DNA of 20,184 bases, taken from NCBI GenBank assembly GCA_023381895.1, contig JAMCTA010000026.1, positions 1-20,184 on the forward strand, written 5' to 3'. Each line of letters opens with the position of its first letter. The first letter of the stretch is position 1. The notes beneath the pieces are model-generated. The model was not told the origin of the DNA and did no database searches. It saw only the letters and a program-made list of their open reading frames with translations. Both the position numbers and the translations under genes were made by a program. Shown here one piece after another: positions 8,441-15,396 of the stretch. This DNA is from Chloroflexota bacterium (GTDB lineage Bacteria; Chloroflexota; UBA4733).

Positions 8441-8571
8441 CACTCCGCCGCGCCCAGCTCGAGCGTCGTGCCCTCGCCCAACTCGCCACCCTCGGCTACG
8501 ACGTCACCCTCACGCCCAAGCACGAGACACCACCTCCCGCCGAGGACGACGCCAAGCAATCAGCCGCCTAA
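8425..8571 (+). pseudogene. IS110-type transposase, C-terminal tail fragment
   Basis: In the frame ending at TAA 8569-8571 the sequence reads NRALRRAQLERRALAQLATL and then GYDVTLTPK before a loose acidic tail. The pattern of R-rich helix, then QL-x2-LGY-x-VTL-x-P, resembles the last residues of IS110-family transposases. Nothing upstream in this frame belongs to the protein, because the sequence before it is the IS66-like fragment. The two fragments join within about 8425-8445, so one element was probably deleted or inserted into the other. Assignment is moderate. Confidence 0.5.
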
Positions 8572-8592
8572 CCCACATTTTCAGAGCAGTAA

Positions 8593-8697
8593 CAAAGTTT
8601 TGCATGGCAGGCAGGCGCTCCAGATGGAGCCGCATCCATGCCCTCTGGCTACAGTTCGTGTCTCCAAGAGAGAAGCAAGCGAGCGTGCAAAACTTTG
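8593..8697. repeat. 12-bp perfect inverted repeat spanning 105 bp
   Basis: CAAAGTTTTGCA at 8593-8604 is exactly matched in reverse complement by TGCAAAACTTTG at 8686-8697. The 81 bases between carry no recognised gene. It starts 21 bases after the IS110-like tail, so it could be ends of a deleted element or a small miniature element. No flanking target duplication is obvious. Confidence 0.6.
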
Positions 8698-8724
8698 CGG
8701 CGCACTCCCGTGTCTCATATCTAT

Positions 8725-8753
8725 ATGACAGGTTCCGCCACCTATGGTACATA
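8725..8753 (+). promoter_or_regulatory. candidate promoter of the lanthipeptide cluster
   Basis: ATGACA (8725-8730), a 17-base spacer and TACATA (8748-8753) resemble a housekeeping sigma promoter. It lies about 125 bases before the precursor gene, in the only sizeable non-coding stretch upstream of the cluster. This is a visual match only. Confidence 0.35.
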
Positions 8754-8767
8754 TCGTGCCGTAGTGC

Positions 8768-8790
8768 GATCCTGCACTGGAGTGCAGATC
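8768..8790. promoter_or_regulatory. dyad, possible operator before lanA
   Basis: CTGCACT (8772-8778) and AGTGCAG (8781-8787) form a perfect 7-base dyad around GG. Outer GAT (8768-8770) and ATC (8788-8790) extend the symmetry with one unpaired base. It sits just downstream of the candidate promoter, a natural place for a repressor site. The cluster itself encodes no regulator. Confidence 0.35.
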
Positions 8791-8877
8791 GATTGCCGGT
8801 CCTGTGGTTCGTGGCTCACCAAGGTGACGCATCGTCTCAATCTCTATCCAAACTCGCAAGAAGGGAGGTGATCAGTA

Positions 8878-8979
8878 ATGCTACGCGTACTTGCCCTGCA
8901 GAAATTAACTGTGGAGATCCACAGCGCATCGCCGCAGGTATTGAGCTCTGCGATCAGCATCGGTTGCAACTGCTGCTAA
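8878..8979 (+). CDS. lanA: class III lanthipeptide precursor peptide
   Basis: This 33-codon gene is preceded by GGAGGTGATC (8864-8873), a ten-base exact complement to the 16S rRNA tail, nine bases from GGAGG to ATG. The leader begins MLRVLALQKLTVE, matching the short class III leader pattern with an L-x-LQ-x-L motif seen in precursors such as LabA and RamS, which the LanKC binds. The C-terminal part from Ser23 reads SSAISIGCNCC. Ser24-x2-Ser27 followed by Cys30, Cys32 or Cys33 fits the Ser-x2-Ser-x(n)-Cys pattern that becomes labionin or lanthionine. Further Ser16 and Ser18 are present; the core has no Thr or Trp. At 33 residues it is shorter than most family members. The synthetase frame starts 93 bases downstream. 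An in-frame TGA at 8869-8871 rules out a longer N-terminus. The leader/core cut site is not visible. Confidence 0.85.
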   Translation: MLRVLALQKLTVEIHSASPQVLSSAISIGCNCC

Positions 8980-9072
8980 CGTGAGCCACTAGCGCACTCC
9001 ACCGGGCCGGCAATCCGCACTGCCGACGCAATCCAGCAGTCGAGGCTCTGCAGCGGTACACAGGGAAGACGA

Positions 9073-11802
9073 ATGGCCATGGCGCAACCGCATCGCGAAA
9101 TCCGACAACATTTCGAAGCGGTCCAGGACGCCCTCAGTCTGCATCTAATGGTGCCCTCAGATTTCTACGAGCCCATTGATCGTTACTAGCCGGAACCGAA
9201 CCTCAGGGACACAATAGAAGCTCACCTCTCCTGTGGATGGCGCATTGTAAGGAGCGGAATTTGGTACCAAGTTCTTCCCCCAAGACCTGAACTCCCTATC
9301 CAGGGTTGGAAGATCCACGTGTCCGCCACGATCTCCACCGCGGTGCCCGTCCTCAAGGCCGTAGCCGCTGTCTCCCTAGAGGAGGGAGTCGCATTCAAAT
9401 TCGCCTGCGACTTGCAGATGCTCATTATCATAAACAGCAGGGGCTGGAATCGGGCCGCCGCCGGAAAGTTCATTACAGTCTACCCTCGGAGCGAAGGCGA
9501 GTTCGAATCTATCATCGAAAGGCTATATGTCTCCCTGAGAGGTTTCGCGGGACCTTACATCTTCTCTGACAGAAGGTACAAGGACTGCAAGTCTTTATTT
9601 TACAGGTACGGCGGCATTACGCCGCTCAAGAGCCTCCGAAGTGACGGAACAGCAGCGCCCACCTTGATATCGCCTGAGGGGTACAAGGTAGCCGATGCTA
9701 GATTTCCGTACTTTTCTCCCCCGGCTTGGGCACCGGATCCCTTCCCCAGTAATGAAGATACCGCTGAAAAACTCACCCTGAAGAATGGTCGATACGCCGT
9801 AACGGATGTACTCTCGTTTACGAATGCAGGCGGCGTCTACGTGGCCCTGGATGCCGAAACAGGCGACAGAGTCGTGATCAAAGAGGCAAGACCGTACACA
9901 GCTTTCGACGCGTCCGGTCGAGACGCCATCGCGCTCCGCCGAAACGAGTGGAATCTACTAAACAAGCTTCGCGATACCGGGATAGTGGTCCAACCTTTGG
10001 ACCTGTTCTGGGACTGGGAACACCTCTTCCTGGTCGAGCGTCACGTTCCAGGCCTCACGATTGATACGTTCGTTCCTCAATATAACCCAATGGTCCTGTT
10101 CGACGACCCATCGGACCATCAATTGCAACAATACTACGAAAAAGTCTTGATCATCGGCGCTAACATAGCAAGGGCGATGCACATAGTGCATAATCGTGGC
10201 GTCCTTCTCGCGGACCTGTCCCCTAGGAATATCCTGGTCGACCCGACCGAACTGACCGTGACGATAGTCGACCTTGAGGGAGCGGTTGATGTAAGCACAG
10301 GCGGCCAGGCGTCGTTGTGGACCTTAGGATTTGCGTCCAAGGGACTACGGTCGCGAAGGGAGCCTAGATTCGCGGACGACTATTACGCGCTCGGGAACAT
10401 ATTATTATCCCTACTGTGGCCGATTCAGGCGATCACCGACGTCAAGCCCGGGGCGCCGAGGGAATTCCTAAGTGAGTTGGAGCAGGACTATGGCATTCCG
10501 ACGAGCCTCATATCGACGACGGTATCCCTCCTAGATGACGCGGACGAGAAAAGGCCTCGTCCGGAGGTGGTTGCTGAAGCACTTGCAACGGCAAGACCAT
10601 CGGCTCGGAAGCTAGCCGAGCCCCGGGATGCATCCCGCCGACGGATGGAAGAGATACTGGGAGGTATCCCGACTTTCATTGCAAGCGCGGCGAGTCCTGG
10701 ACGTAACGATCGCCTGTTCCCGTCTTCATATGGGTCCGTTAATCCAGTCTGCATTTCAACCGGCGCGCTTGGTGTTGCGTACGCGCTGAGGAAACTGACC
10801 GGGGACGTTCCAAAGGAGTATCTGGATTGGATTCTACGGCATTACGTTCCGTCTGAGGCGTACGCGCCGGGCTTATATGTCGGCTTATCGGGAATCGCCT
10901 GGGCCTTGTCGGAGTTGGGTCTTCACGACGAGGGTGCCGATGCCCTGGACGCGGCTAAGAATCACGGTCTCCTGTTTGAGTCCTCGGACCTGTATTATGG
11001 AGTCTCCGGATTTGGACTGACATGCCTTCACTTCTGGGTGAGGACGCAAGAGAAGCGATTCCTGAACGACGCCCTAGATGTGGGGGAATGGCTGCTGAAG
11101 ACGAGGGTAGAACACGAACGTGTGTGCCACTGGCCGGGTCCGGAGGGAAGAATACATTTAGGCTATGCCGAAGGTTCGAGTGGCGTGGCGCTCTTTCTTC
11201 TCTATCTGTACCTCGCCACCGGTGAGTCGCGTTTTTTGGACGTGGGACGACGCGCCATCAATTTCGATTCGACATACGCCGTTCCTCAGGCGGAAGGTGA
11301 GCATCACATGTCACTGCTCCGGAGCACAAGTAGCAAGGTGAGATCACCCTATTGGTTCGCCGGAACGGCGGGGTTCGCGACTTCGCTATTGCGTTATGTC
11401 GTGGTTACCCAGGACAGGAAACTGCGGATTGCGCTCGAGGCAGTGTCGCCGGATGCGTGTCGCAAGTATACGTTGTGGCCCGGGCTGTTTAACGGACTGG
11501 CGGGATTGGGGAACTACCTGCTTGATTGCCACCAACTCCTGGGATATGACAGCTATCTGAGGCAAGCGCATCGGGTGGCTGAAGGCATCCTTCTGTATGC
11601 AATTGATAGGCCGGGCGGTGCGGCGTTCCCCGGCGATGCTCTCTATAGGATCAGCACAGACTTCGGGACGGGGTCGGCCGGCGTGGGGCTGTTCCTTCAT
11701 AGACTGTTGCGCGGGGGTGGGAACTTCAACTTTCTGGTCGATGAGCTATTGCCGACCGTGTCGAGTGGGGACCGACGGCAAGCCGATAACGCGGACAATT
11801 GA
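9073..11802 (+). CDS. lanKC: class III lanthipeptide synthetase (LanKC) with in-frame amber codon 39
   Basis: LanKC phosphorylates Ser/Thr of the precursor, eliminates phosphate and cyclises onto Cys. Counted from ATG 9073 there are 909 sense and nonsense codons. The order is lyase-like N-terminus (QGWKIHVSATIS near 76-88), Ser/Thr kinase (VVIKEARP with Lys270; LLADLSPRNILVD with Asp381 and Asn386; IVDLEGA with Asp400) and a LanC-like cyclase from about 555 (GLSGIAWAL, YGVSGFG, GSSGVALFLL, NGLAGLGNYL). The cyclase zinc ligands are absent: the sites where LanC has Cys and Cys-His read PYWFAGTAG and LWPGLFNGLAG, which marks class III rather than class IV. Codon 39 is TAG (9187-9189), directly after DFYEPIDRY and before the family-like CGWRIVRSGIWYQVLPP. 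The only obvious later start is GTG 9319, giving 827 residues without part of the lyase domain. Confidence 0.88.
9187..9189 (+). other. in-frame TAG within lanKC
   Basis: TAC TAG CCG interrupts the synthetase frame after 38 codons. The frame is otherwise open from 8980 through 11799, and the residues on both sides match the usual LanKC N-terminus, so this is a single-codon lesion and not a frame boundary. One substitution (for example CAG to TAG) would explain it. Confidence 0.85.
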
Positions 11803-11929
11803 AACCTCTCGGACAGGCACGAAAGGTGCCGGCGGTGCCTTGGCCGCGCGTCCTTTGCCGCTTCTATTGCCCCGCATGTTGTCGACACGGTCCCCTCGCG
11901 ACTCGTGCGCTATGCGGAGGCCAGTCAAC
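11803..11929 (+). other. lanKC-MFS intergenic with small hairpin
   Basis: This gap contains a short hairpin, GGCAC (11816-11820), loop GAAAG, GTGCC (11826-11830), without a T-run. A longer-range pair, ACCGTGTCGA near 11756 and TCGACACGGT near 11882, brackets the end of lanKC. The gap may modulate expression of the downstream transporter; this is speculative. Confidence 0.3.
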
Positions 11930-13216
11930 GTGGACGCGCTGAGCGGTTCGGAAGAGGTTCAGGCGGGGGCATCTCCGCTCTATGCCCTCGTCGCCGCGCG
12001 GGCGGTGTCGATGATGGGCAACCAGTTCAACGCGATCGCCGTGCCATGGTTCGTCTTGCAAACCACTCATAGCGCGGCCAAGACGGGGATCACAGCAGCC
12101 ATCACGGTACTCCCGACAATCCTCTCACCTCTCTTCAGCAGCAATATCGTCGACCGGCTCGGCTATAAGTACACGAGCGTCCTCTCGGACCTCGCCAGCG
12201 GCGTTGCAGTGGCGTTCATACCTGTGCTCTACTCTCTTCACCTGCTACAGTTCTGGCAGTTGCTTGCCCTCGTCTTCCTCAGGGCGGTGCTCGATCCGCC
12301 GGGTGGAACCGCCCGCACGTCCATGATGCCCGACCTCGCAAGGATGGCTCGGACCAGCCTCGAACGGGCCAACTCCGTTACGCAAGCCATAAACCATGGG
12401 ACCATACTACTTGGTGCTCCCTCGGCGGGAGTCTTGATCGCGGCGATGGGGACCGCCAACGTCCTTTGGCTGGACGCCGCCAGCTTCTTCATTTCTGGCG
12501 CAATCATCGCCTTAGCGGCGCCTGTTTTACCAATCCCCAAGAAAAGTGTGTCAGACAGCGATGACAAGTCATCCCCTGGATATCTGGCTGACATCGCGGC
12601 AGGTATGCGCTTCGTCACCCAAGATCCCTTGATACTTGCCATGATAGTCAGTGTACTCGTCATCAACCTCCTAACCGAGCCCGTGATCTCCGTGATCCTT
12701 CCTGTGTACGCAAGGAACGTCTTCCATAATCCGGCAGCCTTCGGTATCACAGTAGCGGTAATGGGCGGCGGGGCCTTATTGGGAACGGTTCTTTTTGGCA
12801 TCATTGGTCACAGATTACCAAGGAGGATGACTTTTCTGTTGGCGTTTGTCGGTGTGGCACTACCGTTCGCCGTTATGGCCGCTCTTCCACCGCTCCCTGT
12901 CATGCTGGCCGCGTTCGCAGCGGGAGGACTTGCCAGCGGACCGATCAACCCATTAATCTCTACGCTCTTGCAGGAGCGCGTGCCGAAGAGTATGCGCGCT
13001 CGCGTATTTAGCCTTCTGTCCGCTAGTGCCGGCGCGGCGATACCCCTAGGTTTACTCATCGTGGGCTACGCGCTGGATTGGGCCGGAATCCGCCCCACGC
13101 TCGGCGTTGTATCGGGCGGTCTGGCACTCTTTATCATCATCTTGATCGCCAATCGCAACCTTCGTGATATGGATATACGGATGTCAGTAGATAGAGTGAA
13201 GTCTTCTAACTGTTGA
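11930..13216 (+). CDS. MFS transporter, probable lanthipeptide exporter
   Basis: This 428-residue membrane protein has the major facilitator layout: many hydrophobic segments, such as LYALVAARAVSMMGNQF at the N-terminus, GITAAITVLPTILSPLF, and LALVFLRAVLDPPGG. It has the short loop NIVDRLGYKY in the position of the family's D-R-x-G motif, and a central charged loop near residue 205 (KKSVSDSDDKSSPG). It resembles the EntS/MFS_3 branch that exports siderophores and drugs. GTG 11930 is chosen because GCGGAGG lies 9 bases upstream; in-frame ATGs at 11876 and 11912 have poor ribosome sites and add non-conserved residues. Lying between lanKC and the glycosyltransferase, it most likely exports the mature peptide or gives self-protection. 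Class III clusters more often carry ABC exporters. Confidence 0.85.
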   Translation: MDALSGSEEVQAGASPLYALVAARAVSMMGNQFNAIAVPWFVLQTTHSAAKTGITAAITVLPTILSPLFSSNIVDRLGYKYTSVLSDLASGVAVAFIPVLYSLHLLQFWQLLALVFLRAVLDPPGGTARTSMMPDLARMARTSLERANSVTQAINHGTILLGAPSAGVLIAAMGTANVLWLDAASFFISGAIIALAAPVLPIPKKSVSDSDDKSSPGYLADIAAGMRFVTQDPLILAMIVSVLVINLLTEPVISVILPVYARNVFHNPAAFGITVAVMGGGALLGTVLFGIIGHRLPRRMTFLLAFVGVALPFAVMAALPPLPVMLAAFAAGGLASGPINPLISTLLQERVPKSMRARVFSLLSASAGAAIPLGLLIVGYALDWAGIRPTLGVVSGGLALFIIILIANRNLRDMDIRMSVDRVKSSNC

Positions 13217-14361
13217 TCGTCTTGGATTATGCGCATGAGCCTTTAGGCATCTCTAGAGGTCTCACGAACTCTGAAGGGCAGGTCGACGCATTGGCAGCTA
13301 AGATACTGTACCTTAGTAGGGGCCGCGGATACGGCCACACCATTCCTGACCTTGTTGCGGCAGAGGCCTTATGCCGAACGCTTCCTGACTCAGATATCGT
13401 CTTTGCATCCTACGCAGACGGTCTCGAGGTGCTAAGGCACTCCCGTTACCCCACAATTCCTCTCGGCATCGGACTTGAAGAGGAGTTTTCGACGCAAGTT
13501 GTGATTCCTATTATCAATGATGTCATTGCGCGCACGGCTCCGGATCTCATACTGGCGCATGAGATGTTTCTGGTGCCTGTAGTCGCTCAGCATAGAAGAG
13601 TCCCATCTATTCTCCTTACACATTGGTTCTTCGAACCAGGCAACCAAATTGGCACTATCATGAGGTTGGCCGACCAGATAATTATGCTGGATCTCGCGAG
13701 GTTTCATGAGACTCCGAGTGACCTCATTTCGCGTACCGAGTATATTGGTCCCATTCTCGGTACGTCTAGCGTGGGCGCGGCGTTCCCATCTTTGCCCTTT
13801 GGGGTAACTCCGGGGCGCTACGCACTCATTTTCGTTGGCGGGCAGGTCGAGGTGTTTCGTGGCTTAGTCGAATTCGTCCTTCAAGGCCTCTCATTGGTAC
13901 GTGTTCGTGAGCTGGCGGACTTGCAGATCGTTCTTCTTGGGCAGAGTATGGCGGCTCACTTTCGTAACTACGCACGCCGTCTCGGCATCTCTAACCTTGT
14001 AGCCCTCGACTTTCAGGATGATGTCACCGCGCTAGAGTCCGGAGCCTCCTTCGTCGTCGGTCGCGGCTCTTTCACGGTAATGTCGGAGCTGGCGGCGCTG
14101 GGCACGCCGTCGCTTCAGATTCTTGATGGTCACAATCCGATTGACACGTTTCATGCGAGAAACTTCCAGATGCTAGGCACGGCCAGGCTGGCATGGCAGG
14201 ATGGGCTTTCACCCGCTGCCCTCTCAGGTATCTTGGAGGATGCATTCAGTTGGTCGATCAGCCGCAAAGTAGAGATAGCGCAGGCTGGTGAGCCTTACCG
14301 GAATCTGAAGGCGGCGGAGCGACTGGCCGGTACGGTTCGCAGGATGCTGCTTTCTGGGTGA
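13213..14361 (+). CDS. GT-B glycosyltransferase (MurG / GT28-like), candidate tailoring enzyme
   Basis: The 382-residue frame shows a two-domain GT-B pattern. The N-terminal half begins KILYLSRGRGYGHTIPDLVA with the Gly-His-x2-Pro motif of MurG and UDP-glycosyltransferases, and continues with PDLILAHEMFLVPVVA. The C-terminal half has YALIFVGGQ, the nucleotide-sugar region VALDFQDDVTALESGASFVV, then GRGSFTVMSELAALGTPSLQ. The TTG at 13213 overlaps the transporter stop (TTGA). A second TTG at 13291 would start just before the first beta strand (AAKILYLS) and may be the true start, giving 356 residues. As the last gene of the cluster it may attach a sugar to the lanthipeptide, or it may serve an unrelated pathway. 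The sugar donor and acceptor are unknown. Confidence 0.75.
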   Translation: MIVLDYAHEPLGISRGLTNSEGQVDALAAKILYLSRGRGYGHTIPDLVAAEALCRTLPDSDIVFASYADGLEVLRHSRYPTIPLGIGLEEEFSTQVVIPIINDVIARTAPDLILAHEMFLVPVVAQHRRVPSILLTHWFFEPGNQIGTIMRLADQIIMLDLARFHETPSDLISRTEYIGPILGTSSVGAAFPSLPFGVTPGRYALIFVGGQVEVFRGLVEFVLQGLSLVRVRELADLQIVLLGQSMAAHFRNYARRLGISNLVALDFQDDVTALESGASFVVGRGSFTVMSELAALGTPSLQILDGHNPIDTFHARNFQMLGTARLAWQDGLSPAALSGILEDAFSWSISRKVEIAQAGEPYRNLKAAERLAGTVRRMLLSG

Positions 14362-14433
14362 GATTTCTCAACCGTGCCGCGGCTGTACCCGTTCGGGGTC
14401 CCCGTCTGCGCTGAAGGACGGGGGGGCAATGAA

Positions 14434-14503
14434 GATTTGGGACCTGCCGTCGCTCAGGCCTCGAAGGGTGGAGTGCTGACGATATCCCTCGACATCCCAA
14501 ATC
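14434..14503. repeat. 9-bp inverted repeat downstream of the glycosyltransferase gene
   Basis: GATTTGGGA (14434-14442) and TCCCAAATC (14495-14503) are exact reverse complements. No gene is recognised between 14362 and 14525. The loop is long (52 bases) and there is no T-run, so this is not a classic terminator. Confidence 0.4.
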
Positions 14504-14525
14504 ACACCTCCTTGTATCTTGACTA

Positions 14526-15193
14526 GGGTGCGTCTGCAAACTGCCTCCTAGAGCCAGAGGATAGTGCCGACAATGACCCAGAGCGTGCGGTAGCTGTCGG
14601 CGAGTTTCTCGTAGCGCGTAGCGAGGCCACGGAACTGCTTGCAGCGGGCGATCAGGCGCTCGACGACGTTGCGTTGGCGATAGACGGCGCGGTCGAAGGG
14701 ACCGGTGCGCTGCTCGTTCGCCCGGTGCGGGATGGTGTGGCGCACGCCGCGGCGACGGCAGGTCTGGCGAATCTTGCGGCTGCTGTAGCCCTTGTCGCCG
14801 ACGATCCGGCGGGGGCGACCCCGGCCCGGGCGCTGGACGGCGACCTGCTCCAGCAACTGGTCGAACACCGGCGCCTCGTGCGCCTGACCCGGCGTGAGCA
14901 CCACGGTCAGCCAGCGGTCGCTCTCCTTGTCCGTGATCGGCCGCTGCCGCCGCGTCGCCGCCTTGCCGGTCTCGGCGGGATCCCGCGTCCAGACCGCCTG
15001 GTGCAGCAGCCCTAGCGACACGCCGTCCAGGCTCACCGCCAGCGCCTCCACCAGCCCAATCAGGCGGCGCTTCCGGCGCTCGTCTCCCAAATCCGCTCCC
15101 GCCAACTCTGCCACTGCCCAGCTCGCCGTCTCCATCGCCGCCTCCCGTGTCTGCCAGTCGTATCCCAGTGTATCCTTGCCCCCAACTTGACAT
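14526..15193 (-). mobile_element. mosaic insertion-sequence remnant (IS5-like and IS4-like)
   Basis: The rightmost part of an IS5-family element begins at a terminal-repeat-like GGGTGCGTCTGCAAACTG (14526-14543), next to CTAG. The transposase remnant reads leftward on the minus strand, and its upstream part comes from a different IS4-family element whose leader runs to about 15193. No partner terminal repeat for either element is found in the window, so the unit should be immobile by itself. Confidence 0.6.
14548..15135 (-). pseudogene. chimeric transposase: IS4-like N-terminus joined to IS5-like C-terminus
   Basis: The 195-codon minus-strand frame is open but is a patchwork. Residues 1-30 (WAVAELAGADLGDERRKRRL) match the DNA-binding start of Tn5/IS4-type transposases. 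They jump at about residue 31 to the IS4 core segment ALAVSLDGVSLGLLHQAVW through RPITDKESDRWL, skipping the first catalytic Asp region. At about residue 77 (near 14907) the frame changes family: VVLTPGQAHEAPVFDQLL, RIVGDKGYSSRKIR and RNVVERLIARCKQFRGLATR are an IS5-family C-terminus with the second catalytic Asp and the Glu. The jump at the ALA-like sequence suggests deletion through short homology. It lacks a complete DDE set and should be inactive. Confidence 0.7.
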
Positions 15194-15219
15194 TCACTTA
15201 TGGGTAAGGAGAAGAGCTT

Positions 15220-15295
15220 TGGGGGAGGGGTGGCGAGCCTTGGCGAGCCGGGGTGAGGGCCCCGCCTTTCGCAACACCACCGTGGAAAGATTTAG
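15220..15295 (+). repeat. dispersed G-rich repeat, copy 1
   Basis: This 76-base segment matches 18556-18631 with two mismatches, in the same orientation. It contains GGGGGAGGGG and tandem GGCGAGCC motifs. In this copy the C-rich left arm that forms a hairpin in copy 2 is missing, replaced by the edge of the IS4-like remnant. It ends about 100 bases before the ATPase start. Confidence 0.85.
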
Positions 15296-15396
15296 GATAC
15301 CTTATCTAGGATGTTTGCGCTACACGTATACTCCATTCCTACAGGTATCGCAACATGAGGCGTTCAGGCTCACTTCCCCACGGAAAGGAGTGCGTC

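Noticed and set aside
8638..8871. 77-codon Ser/Thr/Cys-containing frame ending just before lanA, considered as a second precursor
   Set aside because: No leader motif of class III type, no ribosome binding site, and it starts inside the inverted-repeat element.
8604..8984. 126-codon plus-strand frame overlapping lanA
   Set aside because: No domain, no ribosome site, runs through the inverted-repeat element; lanA lies in another frame with far better signals.
11597..11929. Upstream extension of the MFS gene
   Set aside because: Overlaps the end of lanKC in another frame with unlikely composition; GTG 11930 has the ribosome site.
14258..15193. 311-codon minus-strand frame over the IS remnant
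   Set aside because: Low-complexity GAP/R-rich translation in a different frame from the transposase motifs.
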